This document shows, in pieces, positions 28,801 to 39,008 of a stretch of 64,000 bases of DNA (its first letter is position 1; every line of letters begins with the position of its first letter). The position numbers and the translations under genes are program-made. The notes beneath the pieces are model-generated. The model saw only the letters and a list, made by a program, of their open reading frames with translations. It did not search any database and had not been told where the DNA came from. Where the stretch lies: positions 305,400-369,399 of the forward strand of contig NZ_JMQI01000011.1 of assembly GCF_000695625.1 (NCBI RefSeq), written 5' to 3'. Source of the DNA: Amycolatopsis rifamycinica. GTDB lineage: Bacteria; Actinomycetota; Actinomycetes; Mycobacteriales; Pseudonocardiaceae.

Positions 28801-29529
28801 AACGGCGCGCAGACGGTCATCGACGAGTACATCTCCTCCGGCGAGGCCAAGTGGGGCCAGCGCTCGGACGTCGTGCTGCTGCTGCCGCACGGCCACGAGG
28901 GCCAGGGCCCGGACCACACGTCCGGCCGCATCGAGCGGTTCCTCTCGCTGTGCGCGGAGGGCTCGATGACCGTGGCGGTGCCGTCCACCCCGGCGAACTA
29001 CTTCCACCTGCTGCGCCGCCACGCCCTCGACGGCATCCAGCGCCCGCTGGTCGTCTTCACGCCGAAGTCGATGCTGCGCAACAAGGCGGCGACGTCGGCG
29101 GTCGAGGACTTCACCGGCGAGAGCCGGTTCATGTCCGTCATCGACGACGTGACGCCGGACCCGGCGAAGATCCGCAAGGTGCTGCTGACCTCCGGGAAGC
29201 TGTACTGGGAGCTGGTGGCGGAGCGGACGAAGCGCGAGGCCGACGACGTCGCGATCGTGCGGATCGAGCAGTACTACCCGCTGCCGAAGAAGAAGCTGCT
29301 GGCGGCGCTGGAGCGGTACACGAACGCGACGCAGGTCGCGTGGGTCCAGGAGGAGCCGGAGAACCAGGGTGCGTGGCCGTTCTTCGGCCTGAACCTGCCC
29401 CGGAAGTTCCCGGAGGTGCTCTCGGGCCTGCAGGTCGTCTCGCGCCGCCCGATGGCGGCGCCGTCGGCGGGTTCGTCGAAGGTGCACGAGGTCGAGCAGA
29501 AGGCGCTGATCGCGAAGGCGTTCGACTGA
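25816..29529 (+). CDS. kgd: Multifunctional 2-oxoglutarate enzyme (E1 + succinyltransferase E2-like)
   Basis: 1237 residues, close to M. tuberculosis Kgd. Layout: E1-type N-terminal peptide ([20 protein letters not shown]), an Ala/Lys/Pro-rich linker (about 45-130), an E2-type acyltransferase domain with the catalytic [13 protein letters not shown] near residue 337, then a full thiamine-diphosphate E1 ([20 protein letters not shown] near 664; [10 protein letters not shown]). It performs the E1 step of the oxoglutarate dehydrogenase complex and can also act as decarboxylase or carboligase in relatives, inhibited by the FHA protein GarA (family knowledge). Start GTG at 25816. A 200-bp leader upstream holds the promoter. 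Ends at an intrinsic terminator. Confidence 0.96.
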   Translation: MSSSSPASQFGPNEWLVEEMYDQFLADPSSVDAAWHDFFADFKPTQNAQAKADTARQQQADAKPSTNGQAAQPSAKAVQNAESAAKQAAPAKPAPAKTTAPAKAEPKPKPAAAKAEPKAEAKKEEPESKQLRGAAAAIAKNMDASLSVPTATSVRAVPAKLMADNRIVINNHLKRTRGGKISFTHLIGYAMVRALKNFPNMNRHYQLIDGKPFAVTPEHVNFGLAIDMKGKDGSRNLVVASIKGVEDMSFLQFWQAYEEIVKKARNNKLTADDFSGTTISLTNPGGIGTNHSVPRLQAGQGAIIGVGAMQYPAAFEGTSEKTLVDLGISKIMTLTSTYDHRIIQGAESGEFLKRIHELLLGEDGFYDDVFTSLRLPYEPIRWVADIPDGPVDKTARVIELIDAFRMRGHLMADTDPLNYRQRSHADLDVLSHGLTLWDLDREFPVGGFAGQERMKLRDILGVLRNSYCRTVGIEYTHILDPEERRWIQERVEIPHEKPDPAVQKYVLSKLNAAEAFETFLQTKYVGQKRFSLEGGETAIPLLDTILDKAAEHELDEVVIGMPHRGRLNVLANIVGKPISQIFQEFEGNLDPGQAHGSGDVKYHLGAEGKYFRMFGDGETKVSLTANPSHLETVDPVLEGIVRAKQDILDKGGEGYTVLPVLMHGDAAFAGQGVVAETLNLALLRGYRTGGTVHVIVNNQVGFTTAPEHSRSSQYATDVAKMIGSPIFHVNGDDPEAAHWVAKLAVEYRQAFHKDVVIDLICYRRRGHNEGDDPSMTQPAMYDIIDTKRSVRKTYTESLIGRGDISVEEAEAALRDFSSQLEHVFNEVRELEKHPAKASPSVEEEQQVPAKVKTSVSNEVIERIGDAFVQVPEGFTPHPRVKPVMERRHKMSREGDIDWAFGELLAFGSLAMEGRLVRLSGQDSRRGTFTQRHSVFIDRKTGQEYAPLQNLADGQGRVMIYDSALSEYAAVGFEYGYSVANSEALVMWEAQFGDFVNGAQTVIDEYISSGEAKWGQRSDVVLLLPHGHEGQGPDHTSGRIERFLSLCAEGSMTVAVPSTPANYFHLLRRHALDGIQRPLVVFTPKSMLRNKAATSAVEDFTGESRFMSVIDDVTPDPAKIRKVLLTSGKLYWELVAERTKREADDVAIVRIEQYYPLPKKKLLAALERYTNATQVAWVQEEPENQGAWPFFGLNLPRKFPEVLSGLQVVSRRPMAAPSAGSSKVHEVEQKALIAKAFD

Positions 29530-29542
29530 TCACGGTCGCTTG

Positions 29543-29581
29543 AAGGCCTCCTCCCCGGGCAACCGGGGAGGAGGCCTTTTT
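29543..29581. terminator. Intrinsic terminator after kgd
   Basis: A perfect 16-bp stem with a GCAA loop followed by TTTTT on the plus strand. It lies between convergent kgd and the membrane-anchored protein gene, whose stop is at 29591. Confidence 0.93.
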
Positions 29582-29590
29582 CGTGCCGCG

Positions 29591-30289
29591 TTATGCGAGG
29601 GACTCCGAGGCCGCCTTGGCGAGGCTGTGCGCGTTGCGGCGGCACCGCTCGATGTTCCGGTCGGTGGTGTCGGCCGCCGTGACGACCACGGTCACGTCGA
29701 CGTTGCCCTGGTAGAACCGCACCCCGCACTGCATGGGGCCGCTCTGGTCGTAGTCGACGTCGGCGGCCTTGGTCGCGTTGCCGATCTTCTCGGTGATCGG
29801 CTTGGCCCCGCGGTCCACTTCGATCTGGTAGCCCGCCTTCGCGTACCCGGGACCGTCCCCCGAGCCCGGCCGGTTCGACTTCGCCAGCAACATCGACAAC
29901 GTGCCGGACGACGAACCGGACTTCATCCAGGAGCAGGTGAGCTGGAGCAGCTGGATCTTGTCGCCCGAAGTGGTGGCCGGCTCCGCGGGGCTGTCACTGC
30001 TCAACGGCGGCAGGTTGTTCATCCGGCTCCCGACCTCACTGCACCGCGGCAGCGAGGAGTACTTGTCGGGCTCACCGGCCGGAGCGGTCGACGACGGCGC
30101 GCCCACCGACCGCTTGTCATCGGAGCGCAGCAGGAAGAAGGCGCCGACGCCCACCCCGGCCAGCAGGAGCACACCGGCCATCACGAGCACGATGATCAGC
30201 GCGGTCTTCCCCCCGGACTTGGGCGGCGGGTACCCGGGCTGCTGGTACGGCGGGTACTGCGGATACGGGTACTGAGGTCCTTGCTGCAC
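29591..30289 (-). CDS. Membrane-anchored protein with extracytoplasmic domain
   Basis: 232 residues from the GTG at 30289. A short Pro/Gln/Tyr-rich cytoplasmic head (PQYPPYQQPGYPPP) is followed by one membrane helix (LIIVLVMAGVLLLAGVGVGA) and an extracytoplasmic domain of about 160 residues with three conserved-looking cysteines. This resembles the single-pass DUF3558-like or sensor-type proteins of actinomycetes, but I cannot name the family with confidence. An upstream GTG at 30334 is an alternative start; neither has a good ribosome binding site. Confidence 0.7.
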   Translation of the reverse strand: MQQGPQYPYPQYPPYQQPGYPPPKSGGKTALIIVLVMAGVLLLAGVGVGAFFLLRSDDKRSVGAPSSTAPAGEPDKYSSLPRCSEVGSRMNNLPPLSSDSPAEPATTSGDKIQLLQLTCSWMKSGSSSGTLSMLLAKSNRPGSGDGPGYAKAGYQIEVDRGAKPITEKIGNATKAADVDYDQSGPMQCGVRFYQGNVDVTVVVTAADTTDRNIERCRRNAHSLAKAASESLA

Positions 30290-30495
30290 GAACCGGACAC
30301 TAGGCCATTCGCGCGACCCGAGCGGGCGGTTCACCGGAAATCGTCGGTGCCCTCCCCTAGTGTGGGCATCGGGGGGTGCTCACCACAGGGCGCCGAAACT
30401 GTCGGCCCCTTCCGCTAGCGTTGAACCGGGGGCTGCCCGGAACGGCACCGAAACCCGATTGCCCTCCGCCGCCGGTTCGCGGCAAGGTGGCGACC

Positions 30496-31014
30496 ATGCT
30501 GATCCGCCGCGAGACGGCCGCCGACCGGGCGGCGATCCACGCCGTCCACAGCGAAGCGTTCCGGCGCGAACCCGGCATCACCCCGGCCGAAGCGCCCCTC
30601 GTCGACGAACTCCGCGCCGAAGGCGACCTGATCGACGCGCTCTCGCTGGTCGCCGTCCGCGACGGCGCCGTCGTCGGGCACGTGTGCTGCAGCCGGGCCC
30701 GCGTCGGCGACGACACCACGGCCGCCGTCGGGCTCGGGCCGCTCGGTGTGCTGCCCGCGCACCAGAAGAGCGGCGTCGGCTCCGCGCTGGTGCACGCCGT
30801 GGTCGGCGCGGCGGACGCGCTCGGCTACGGCCTGGTCGTCCTGCTCGGTAACCCGGCCTACTACTCGCGGTTCGGGTTCGTCACCGCGTCGGACCTGTCG
30901 ATCACCGCCCCGGACCCGCAGTGGGGCCCGCACTTCCAGGCGCGGACGCTGGCCGCGTACGAACCCACCCAGGCGGGCGCGTTCGAGTACGCGCCGGCGT
31001 TCTCCCGGATCTGA
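30496..31014 (+). CDS. GNAT-family N-acetyltransferase
   Basis: 172 residues starting MLIRRETAADRAAIHAVH. The acetyl-CoA-binding loop is GVLPAHQKSGVGSALV. The downstream ALGYGLVVLLGNPAYYSRFGF is typical of YhbS-like acetyltransferases. Substrate unknown. GGTGG lies before the ATG. The following flavin-dependent oxidoreductase starts 14 bp downstream, so the two are probably co-transcribed. Confidence 0.85.
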   Translation: MLIRRETAADRAAIHAVHSEAFRREPGITPAEAPLVDELRAEGDLIDALSLVAVRDGAVVGHVCCSRARVGDDTTAAVGLGPLGVLPAHQKSGVGSALVHAVVGAADALGYGLVVLLGNPAYYSRFGFVTASDLSITAPDPQWGPHFQARTLAAYEPTQAGAFEYAPAFSRI

Positions 31015-31027
31015 ACAGGAGCCGCGC

Positions 31028-31987
31028 GTGTACACACCGACCTCGTCCGTGGGGGTGCGGATCAACCGCGAGCAGCCGCCGGCCAAGCTGCGCGACCTCG
31101 CGCGCCAGGCCGAAGACGCGGGTCTCGACGAGCTCTGGCTGGTCGAAGACTGCTTCTGGGCGGCCGGCATCGCGACGGTCGCGACGGCGCTGGCGGTGAC
31201 GTCGACGATCAAGGTGGGCATCGGCGTGCTCCCGGCGGTGGCGCGCAACCCGGCGATCGCGGCGATGGAGCTCGCGGCGCTGGCCGAGCTGCACCCGGAC
31301 AGGCTGATCGCCGGCTTCGGCCACGGCGTCGCGTCGTGGATGCGGCAGATCGGCGCGTACCCGGAGTCCCCGCTGGCGGCGCTGGAGGAGACGCTGCTGG
31401 CGATCCGGCGGCTGCTGGCGGGCGAGCGCGTTTCGATGGCCGGACGGCACGTCCACCTGGACGAGGTCGAGCTGGTGTTCCCGCCGTCCTCGCCGCCCCC
31501 GCTGGTGGCGGGCGTCCGCCGCCCGAAGTCCCTGGCGGCGGCCGGCCGGGCGGCGGACGGCACGATCCTGGCCGAGCCGGCCCCGCCGGAGTTCGTCCGG
31601 ACGGCACTGGCGGGCATCTCGGCCACCGGTCCGCACGCGGTGGTGACGTACAACTGGCTGGTCCTCGGTGACCGCGAGCGAGCGCGCCGGACGGTCGCGG
31701 AGTCCCTGAACCCCGGATCGCGGGTGCAGGTGGAGGGTCTGCCGTTCGCGTCAGACCTGCTGGCGCTGCTGGATTCGACGTCCACAGTGGACGAGCTGGC
31801 GGCGGGCCTGCGTCCGGAGTGGATCGACCGCTTGGCCATCTGCGGAGACCTGGACACCTGCGCGGCGGCGGTCCGATCGCTGCACGAGGCCGGCAGCGGC
31901 TCGGTGGTCCTGCTGCCGCTTCCGGAGGAGCCGCCGGAGCAGGCCATCGAGGACGCGGCCCGCGTGGCGGCAGCCGTCCGCGGCTGA
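31028..31987 (+). CDS. LLM-class (F420/FMN-dependent) oxidoreductase
   Basis: 319 residues from a GTG preceded by CAGGAG. TIM-barrel luciferase-like protein with the typical DELWLVEDCFWAAGIATVAT, IKVGIGVLPAVARNPAIAA and FGHGVASWMRQIG segments. Members use F420 or FMN; the cofactor cannot be read from sequence by eye. It is co-directional and tightly spaced with the acetyltransferase. Confidence 0.87.
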   Translation: MYTPTSSVGVRINREQPPAKLRDLARQAEDAGLDELWLVEDCFWAAGIATVATALAVTSTIKVGIGVLPAVARNPAIAAMELAALAELHPDRLIAGFGHGVASWMRQIGAYPESPLAALEETLLAIRRLLAGERVSMAGRHVHLDEVELVFPPSSPPPLVAGVRRPKSLAAAGRAADGTILAEPAPPEFVRTALAGISATGPHAVVTYNWLVLGDRERARRTVAESLNPGSRVQVEGLPFASDLLALLDSTSTVDELAAGLRPEWIDRLAICGDLDTCAAAVRSLHEAGSGSVVLLPLPEEPPEQAIEDAARVAAAVRG

Positions 31988-32038
31988 GACCTCGGAAAAG
32001 CCGTTCGTGCGGGGCGGCCGGCGTGCCAGGATCGGACC

Positions 32039-32644
32039 ATGCCGGTCGACCCGCACCTCCTCCTGGCCTTCCTCGTCACCACGGCGATCGCGATGGTGAC
32101 CCCGGGCCCGGACATGCTCTTCATCCTCGGCTGCGGCATGCGCGGCGGTCCGAAGGCCGGCCTGCTCGCCACGGCCGGGGTCGCCACCAGCGAGGCCATC
32201 CACGTCGCCGTGGCCGCGGCCGGGCTGGCCGCGCTCTTCGCCGCCGTGCCCGTCGCCTTCACCGTCGTCCGGATCGCCGGCGCCGCCTACCTCGTCTACC
32301 TCGGCGTCCAGGCCATCCGGAACCGCAAGCCGCTCGTCGAACGGAAAAGCGACCGCGCCTACCTGTCCGGCCTGCTCACCAACCTGCTCAACCCCAAGAT
32401 GGTCACCTTCACCATCGCCTTCCTGCCGCAGTTCATCGACCCGGCACGGGGCCACGTCTGGCTGCAGTTCGCCGTCCTCGGCGCGATCATGATCGGGTTC
32501 GAGTTCCTCGTCGACGGCACGGTCGGCGTCCTCGCCGGCCGCATCGGCGGGTGGGTCCGGCGGAAGAAGAACCAGCGGCGGATCGAGGTCGCCACCGGCG
32601 GGATCTTCATCGGCCTCGGTCTCAAGCTGGCCGCCGACCGTTAG
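32039..32644 (+). CDS. LysE/RhtB-family amino-acid exporter
   Basis: 201 residues with five to six membrane helices. The N-terminal motif (TPGPDMLFILGCGMRGGPKAGLLA) and the mid-protein TNLLNPKMVTF are diagnostic for LysE/RhtB translocators, which export amino acids or homoserine lactones. Its TAG stop overlaps the convergent SDR gene stop by four bases. Confidence 0.9.
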   Translation: MPVDPHLLLAFLVTTAIAMVTPGPDMLFILGCGMRGGPKAGLLATAGVATSEAIHVAVAAAGLAALFAAVPVAFTVVRIAGAAYLVYLGVQAIRNRKPLVERKSDRAYLSGLLTNLLNPKMVTFTIAFLPQFIDPARGHVWLQFAVLGAIMIGFEFLVDGTVGVLAGRIGGWVRRKKNQRRIEVATGGIFIGLGLKLAADR

Positions 32645-33507
32645 GCCTGCCCGACAGGCAGTTCGACGGGATAAGCGCGGCCGAAGTCGGCGGAGACGCT
32701 GACCGCCTCCCACTTCGCCGCCTCCGCCAGCCGGCCCCGCGAATACTCCTGCGCCATCTCGACCGCATTCGCGCCGAGCAGCAGGTGGGACGGCAGCTCC
32801 TCCCGCTTCGCCACCCGGACCAGGATCTCCGCGGCCCGCGCCGGGTCGCCCGCGGCCACGCCCATTCCGTCGAAGTTGCGCACCAGGCTGCCGACCGTCG
32901 GGTCGTATTCCGCGGGGATGTCGGCGATCCGCATCGACGCGCCCGCCCAGTCGGTGGCGAAGCCGGACGGCTCCACCACCAGGTACCGGATCCCCAACGG
33001 CGCCGTCTCCGCGGCCAGGACCCGGGTGAAACCGTCGACCGCGAACTTGGCCGCCTGGTACGAGCCCAGGCCCGGGGTGCCGCCGACGCGGCCGCCGATC
33101 GACGAGAACTGCACCACCGTGCCCGCGCCCTGGGCCTTCAGCACGGGCAGCGCGGCGGTGGAAACGTTGTACACACCCCAGAAGTTCGTGTCGAACTGGC
33201 GGCGGAAGTCCTCTTCGGACATCGTCTCCACGGGCGCGACGTTCGCGTACCCCGCGTTGTTCACCACCACGTCGAGCCGCCCGAAACGCGCGACCGCCGC
33301 ATCCAGAGCGGCTACCGCCGCGGGGCGGTCGGTGACGTCCAGTGCGACCGGGAGCACCTGGTCGCCGTACTTGCGCACGAGGTCGTCGAGCTGTTCCGGC
33401 TTGCGCGCGGTCGCGACGACCTGGTCGCCGGCCGCCAGGGCCGCTTCGGCGAGGGCGCGCCCGAAGCCACGGGAGGAGCCGGTGATGAACCACGTTTGCT
33501 GAGTCAT
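32641..33507 (-). CDS. Short-chain dehydrogenase/reductase
   Basis: 288 residues, classical SDR: cofactor loop TGSSRGFG, NNAG, catalytic Ser in QFSSIGG and YQAAK. It begins MTQQTWFITGSSRG. Divergent from a TetR gene, with an A/T-rich 60-bp intergenic region that must hold both promoters, so that TetR is its probable regulator. The 3' end overlaps the LysE gene tail to tail. Confidence 0.9.
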   Translation of the reverse strand: MTQQTWFITGSSRGFGRALAEAALAAGDQVVATARKPEQLDDLVRKYGDQVLPVALDVTDRPAAVAALDAAVARFGRLDVVVNNAGYANVAPVETMSEEDFRRQFDTNFWGVYNVSTAALPVLKAQGAGTVVQFSSIGGRVGGTPGLGSYQAAKFAVDGFTRVLAAETAPLGIRYLVVEPSGFATDWAGASMRIADIPAEYDPTVGSLVRNFDGMGVAAGDPARAAEILVRVAKREELPSHLLLGANAVEMAQEYSRGRLAEAAKWEAVSVSADFGRAYPVELPVGQA

Positions 33508-33567
33508 GCCTTTAGTAAAACCCTGTTTCGTTATTTGTGCAACCTCGTTGTGTTAAAGTGGGGAGTC
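33508..33567. promoter_or_regulatory. Divergent SDR/TetR promoter region
   Basis: 60 bp, clearly A/T-richer than the surroundings. It contains CAACCTCGTTG (33540-33550), a palindrome with 4-bp arms, a plausible TetR operator core. GGGGAG for the TetR gene is at its right end. Confidence 0.45.
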
Positions 33568-34227
33568 ATGGGTCACCCTGCTCCTCGCCGTGCCCGCAGC
33601 ATGGAGGCGAAACACGAACGGGAACGCGCCATCCTCGACGCGGCCCGCTCCCTGGCCGGGGAACGCACCGTCCGCGCGGTCACCCTCACCGACATCGCCG
33701 CGGCCGTGGGCATGCACAAGTCCGCGATGCTGCGCTACTTCGAGACGCGGGAACAGATCTTCCTGACCCTCACCGCCGAAGGCTGGCAGGAGTGGGCGGC
33801 CGCCGTGTGCGCGCAGCTGCGGGGGCTCGGCGCCACGACTCCGGACGAGCTCGCGGCCGTCCTCGCCCGCTCGTTCGCGGCGCGGCCGCTCTTCTGCGAC
33901 CTGCTCGCCCACGCGCCGATGAACCTGGAACGCAACGTCTCCCTCGACACGGTCATCGCGTTCAAGACCAGCGTGCTCGGCCAGGTCGACTCGGTCGCGG
34001 CCGAGCTGCGGCGGCTGCTCGCCATCGAGGAGCCGGCCGCCACGGACGTCATCGCCACCGCGACCGGCATGGCCGGCGCGCTCTGGCAGATGGCCGCACC
34101 CGGCACCGCGCTGCGAGCCCTGTACGAAACGCGCCCCGAACTGGCCCACGCCCTGATCGACGTCGAACGGCGGCTGACCGGGATCCTGACCGCGCTGCTG
34201 ACCGGGATGGCCGGCCGCCGGGCGTGA
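33568..34227 (+). CDS. TetR-family regulator
   Basis: 219 residues. N-terminal helix-turn-helix RAVTLTDIAAAVGMHKSAML followed by RYFETREQIF. Start ATG at 33568 is preceded by GGGGAG. A much longer open frame running in from upstream overlaps other genes and is not real. Likely autoregulated and a regulator of the divergent SDR. It ends eight bases before a convergent second TetR gene. Confidence 0.85.
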   Translation: MGHPAPRRARSMEAKHERERAILDAARSLAGERTVRAVTLTDIAAAVGMHKSAMLRYFETREQIFLTLTAEGWQEWAAAVCAQLRGLGATTPDELAAVLARSFAARPLFCDLLAHAPMNLERNVSLDTVIAFKTSVLGQVDSVAAELRRLLAIEEPAATDVIATATGMAGALWQMAAPGTALRALYETRPELAHALIDVERRLTGILTALLTGMAGRRA

Positions 34228-34235
34228 CCACGGCC

Positions 34236-34793
34236 CTAGGCGCGAAGGCCGTCGACGATCACCGCCACGATCCGGGGCGCGCGCTCGTCCCACTCGGCCT
34301 CAGGCACCCGCGACAACGCCCCGAGCAGCAGGATGACGTCGGCGGCGTCGACGCCCGCGCGGATCTCCCCCGCGGTTCTTCCCCGGTCCAGCAGCGTGGC
34401 GAGCGCCTCGTCGAGCCGGTGGTGCTGGCCGGAATAGAGGTCCTGCCACGCCGGCACCTCGATCGCCGCCATGACGCCGCGCTTGACGCGGGCGTACTCG
34501 ACCAGCCGGTCCAGCCAACGGGCCAGCGCGTCGAGCGGGGAGTGTTCCGCCAGCAGCGGCACCACCGTGGCGACGAGCTGGTCCAGCTCGGCCCGGTACA
34601 CCTCCGCCAGCAGGTGCTCGCGCGTCGGGAAGTGCCGGTAGAGCGTCCCCTGCCCCACGCCCGCGGCCTTGGCCACCCGGTGCAGCTTCAGCTCGCCGGC
34701 CGCGCCGTTGGACTCGCTCAGCTCCGCCCGCGCGGCCTCGACGATCCGAACACGGTTGGCGACGGCGTCCGAACGGCGCTCACGGCCCGGCAC
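34236..34793 (-). CDS. TetR-family regulator
   Basis: 185 residues from the GTG at 34793, preceded by GAGGGAGG. Helix-turn-helix: ELKLHRVAKAAGVGQGTLYRHF. Divergent from an SDR gene. The 76-bp gap carries two GGACA-N2-TGTC palindromes, the probable operator for self- and SDR-regulation. Confidence 0.85.
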   Translation of the reverse strand: MPGRERRSDAVANRVRIVEAARAELSESNGAAGELKLHRVAKAAGVGQGTLYRHFPTREHLLAEVYRAELDQLVATVVPLLAEHSPLDALARWLDRLVEYARVKRGVMAAIEVPAWQDLYSGQHHRLDEALATLLDRGRTAGEIRAGVDAADVILLLGALSRVPEAEWDERAPRIVAVIVDGLRA

Positions 34794-34809
34794 GGCACCC
34801 TCCCTCGAA

Positions 34810-34858
34810 CTAAGTGGACAACTGTCCGGTAGACTCAAGCGGACAGTTGTCAGCTTAG
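34810..34858. promoter_or_regulatory. Double operator between TetR and SDR genes
   Basis: GGACAACTGTCC (34816-34827) and GGACAGTTGTCA (34841-34852) are two copies of a GGACA-N2-TGTC palindrome. They are inverted relative to each other and flanked by CTAAG and CTTAG, giving one long interrupted inverted repeat. It covers the promoter region of both divergent genes. Confidence 0.7.
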
Positions 34859-34869
34859 CGGGAGGTGCC

Positions 34870-35610
34870 ATGCCGAACGGACTGGACAAGGTCGTCGCCA
34901 TCACGGGAGCGAGCAGCGGGATCGGCGCGGCGACGGCCGTGGAGCTGGCGAGCCGCGGCGCGGCCGTCGTGCTGGGCGCCCGGCGCACCGACCGGCTGGA
35001 GGCGCTCGCGCACCGGATCCGGGACGACGGCGGCCGCGCGGAGCTGCTGGACGTCGACGTGACCCGCCGCGCCGATCTCGAGCGGCTCGTCGCCCTCGCC
35101 GTCGAGCGCTTCGGCCGCCTCGACGTCCTGGTGGCCAACGCCGGCGTCGCCCGGATCGCGCCGGTGAGCGCCCTCGACGTCGACGACTGGGACGCGATGA
35201 TCGACGTCAACCTCCGCGGTGTGCTGCACGGGATCGCCGCCGCGCTGCCGGTGTTCCGCGCGCAGGGCCGCGGGCACTTCGTCACGACCGTCTCGACGTC
35301 GGGGCTGAAGATCGTGCCGGCCCAGGCCGTCTACGCGGGAACCAAGAACGCCGTGCGCACGCTGCTGGAGGCGCTGCGGCAGGAGTCGACCGACGGTGTC
35401 CTGCGCACGACGTCCATCTCGCCGGGCTTCGTGCGCACCGAACTCGTCGACTACGTCGAGGACCCGGCGCAGCGCGAGCAGGCCCAGCAGGCGATGGCGG
35501 CGCTCGGCATCAGCCCTGAGGCGGTGGCGCGGGCGATCGCGTTCGCCGTCGAGCAGCCGGACGACGTCGAGATCGGCGACCTCACCATCCGGCCTGCCCG
35601 CCAGGGCTGA
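34870..35610 (+). CDS. Short-chain dehydrogenase/reductase
   Basis: 246 residues. TGASSGIG cofactor loop, NAG motif (VLVANAGVARI), catalytic STSGLK then YAGTK. GGGAGG precedes the ATG. Probably controlled by the divergent TetR protein. Substrate unknown. Its stop is three bases from the convergent binding-protein gene. Confidence 0.9.
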   Translation: MPNGLDKVVAITGASSGIGAATAVELASRGAAVVLGARRTDRLEALAHRIRDDGGRAELLDVDVTRRADLERLVALAVERFGRLDVLVANAGVARIAPVSALDVDDWDAMIDVNLRGVLHGIAAALPVFRAQGRGHFVTTVSTSGLKIVPAQAVYAGTKNAVRTLLEALRQESTDGVLRTTSISPGFVRTELVDYVEDPAQREQAQQAMAALGISPEAVARAIAFAVEQPDDVEIGDLTIRPARQG

Positions 35611-35613
35611 GCG

Positions 35614-36489
35614 CTAAGCCCGCGCGAGGAACTCCTCCGCGATGTCCAGCGGGTTCCGCTTCTGCTCCGTGAACTCGACGTTGAGCCGCGTGAGTTCCGC
35701 GGTCGTCAGCGCGGCCGAGACGCGGTTCAACGCGGCCACCTCCGCCGGCGACAGCGTCCCCCGCGCCACCAACGGCACGATGTTCTGCGCCGGGAACATG
35801 TTCTTGTCGTCGGCCAGCGGCACGAACCCGTTCGCCGCGATCGTCGACGACGTGCTGAACAGGTCCGCCACCTGCACGTCACCGGACTTCAGGGCCGCCA
35901 CCGTCACCGGGCCGCCCGTGTCCGTCGTGCGGATCTCCTTGAACTCGCAGCCGTACAGCGACTTGATCTTGTCCCTCCAGCGGCTGCTCCACTGGCCCGG
36001 CCCGCCGAACACCAGCTCGCGGCAACGTGGTCCCAGGTCCGAGAACGTCTTCACCCCGGACGACGCCAGCTGCGGGCCGACGACGAGCAGGTCCTTGTCC
36101 TCCGCCGGCGCTTGGTCCAGGACTTCGAAACCCGCCGGGATCTTCTGCCGCAGCTGCGCGTAGACGTCCTGGGACGTCGTCGCGGTCGTGTCCTTGTCGA
36201 AGTACCGCAGCAGGTTCCCGCTGTAGTCCGGCACCACCGACAGCGACCTGTCCTGCAGCGCCTTGACGACGACCTCGCGGCTGCCCACCGGCGGCCGCAC
36301 CGTCACGTCGGAGGCGCCCGCCTGCCGCAGCGCCCCGGCGTAGATCTGGGCCAGCAGCAGGCTTTCGCCGACGTCGGACGCCCCGATGATGATGTCCCCG
36401 GTAGCGCCGCCCTCGCCGCCGCCCGCGAGCGGGTTCCCGCAGCCCGCCGCGAGGAGCAGCACAGCGAGGAAGGAAACCAGCCGCTTCAC
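35614..36489 (-). CDS. Quaternary-amine (glycine betaine/choline-type) ABC transporter binding lipoprotein
   Basis: 291 residues with lipobox LLAAGC near residue 17, so it is a membrane-attached lipoprotein. The body (GDIIIGASDVGESLLLAQIY, PDYSGNLL, ELVFGGPGQW) matches OpuAC/OsmF-type binding proteins for betaine, choline or carnitine. The GTG start overlaps the permease stop by four bases. It is last in a four-gene operon transcribed ATPase, permease, permease, binding protein. Confidence 0.88.
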   Translation of the reverse strand: MKRLVSFLAVLLLAAGCGNPLAGGGEGGATGDIIIGASDVGESLLLAQIYAGALRQAGASDVTVRPPVGSREVVVKALQDRSLSVVPDYSGNLLRYFDKDTTATTSQDVYAQLRQKIPAGFEVLDQAPAEDKDLLVVGPQLASSGVKTFSDLGPRCRELVFGGPGQWSSRWRDKIKSLYGCEFKEIRTTDTGGPVTVAALKSGDVQVADLFSTSSTIAANGFVPLADDKNMFPAQNIVPLVARGTLSPAEVAALNRVSAALTTAELTRLNVEFTEQKRNPLDIAEEFLARA

Positions 36490-37169
36490 GCCGCCACCTT
36501 CTTCACGGCCGCCGCGAGCCGGATGCCCCGCGGCACCAAAGCGCGGTTCAGCAGGGAGAAGAGCAGGTCCAGGGCGATGGCCAGCAACGTCGTCAGCAGC
36601 GCGCCCGCGATCACCTCGGCGTAGTCCAAAATGGCCAGACCGTCGAGCAGGAACCGGCCCAGGCCACCGAGTCCGACGTACGCGGCCACCGCGGCGGTCG
36701 CCACCAGCTGGAGCACGGCGTTGCGGATGCCGCCGAGCACAAGCGGCAGCGAGATCGGCACCTCGACCTGCCACAGCCGTTGCCAGCCGGTCATCCCGAC
36801 GCCCTCGGCGGCGTCGACCACGCCGTGGTCGGTCGCCTGCAGCCCGGCGTACGTACCGGCCAAGATCGGCGGCACGGCCAGCACCACGAGGCCGATGATG
36901 GTCGAGGTGACGCTCTCGGTGAAGAGCAGGAACAGGAACGTGACGAGCCCCAGGGTGGGCAGCGCGCGGATCGCGTTGCCGGCGCTCACCAGCGCGACGC
37001 CACCGCGGCCGGTGTGGCCGACGAACAACCCCAGCGGCACCGCGATGACCAGCGCGATCACCAGGGACAACGCCGTGTAGCCGAGGTGTTCCAGCAGCCG
37101 CTGCGGGACGCCGTCGGGCCCGGACCAGTGCGCCGGGTCGCCGAACCAGCGGAACAGATCGGTGATCAC
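36486..37169 (-). CDS. Quaternary-amine ABC transporter permease
   Basis: 227 residues, about six membrane helices, with the permease EAA-loop region around DAAEGVGMTGWQRLWQVEVP. The GTG at 37169 overlaps the upstream permease stop (GTGA). It forms the transport channel with the other permease. Confidence 0.88.
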   Translation of the reverse strand: MITDLFRWFGDPAHWSGPDGVPQRLLEHLGYTALSLVIALVIAVPLGLFVGHTGRGGVALVSAGNAIRALPTLGLVTFLFLLFTESVTSTIIGLVVLAVPPILAGTYAGLQATDHGVVDAAEGVGMTGWQRLWQVEVPISLPLVLGGIRNAVLQLVATAAVAAYVGLGGLGRFLLDGLAILDYAEVIAGALLTTLLAIALDLLFSLLNRALVPRGIRLAAAVKKVAA

Positions 37170-37830
37170 GCTGCCCCCACCCGGGTCCACGGCGTCAGCA
37201 GGTTCCGCGCGCCCACCAGCAGGAGGTCGACGACCAGTGCCAGCAGCAGCGTCAGCACGATGCCGGCCACGATCGGCGAGAAGTACTCGCGCTGGAAGCC
37301 GTCGGTGAACAGCACGCCGAGGCCGCCGGTGCCGATCAGGGCGCCCACGCTGACCAGGCTGATGTTGCTGACCGACGCCACGCGCACGCCGGCCGCCAGC
37401 ACCGGCACCGACAGAGGCAGTTCGACGGCGAAGAACCGGCGCACCGGCTTGTACCCGACGGCGGTCGCGGCGGCGATCACCGGCGGCGGCACCGCGTCGA
37501 GCGCGTCCAGCACCGGGCGGACCAGCAGCGCCGTGGTGTAGACCGTCAGCGCGACGACGACGTTGACGCTGTCCAGGATCTTCGTCCCGATCAGACCGGG
37601 GATGACGACGAACAGCGCCAGCGACGGGATCGTGTAGAGCAGGTTCGCCACCACCAACAGCACCTGCCGCGCGGGTGCCCAGCGGTGACCGAGCCAGCCC
37701 GCCGCGATCGCCAGCACGATGCCCAGGACCAGCGGGAGCAGCGCGAGGTAGACGTGGTCACCCAGATCACCGAGGATCTGGCCGCGGTTGTTCGCGCTGC
37801 CCAGGTAGCGCCCGAGCTCGTCGAAGAAGC

Positions 37831-37834
<4 letters not shown>
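37166..37834 (-). CDS. Quaternary-amine ABC transporter permease
   Basis: 222 residues, about six membrane helices, with AAATAVGYKPVRRFFAVELP as EAA-type loop. Its ATG overlaps the ATPase stop (ATGA). Paralogous in layout to the next permease, as in OpuCB/OpuCD pairs. Confidence 0.88.
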
Positions 37835-38916
<1,082 letters not shown>

Positions 38917-39008
38917 TGCCACTCCCCATGTCCCGGTCCGTTCGACCGTAGCCGAGTCGGCGGTGGTTGGCACGCCGTTCCGAGGGGTGGTGACTAGGCT
39001 CGGAGTCC

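Noticed and set aside
31819..34227. An 802-codon plus-strand frame
   Set aside because: Only its last 219 codons are a real TetR gene; the rest overlaps the LLM oxidoreductase, LysE and SDR genes out of frame.
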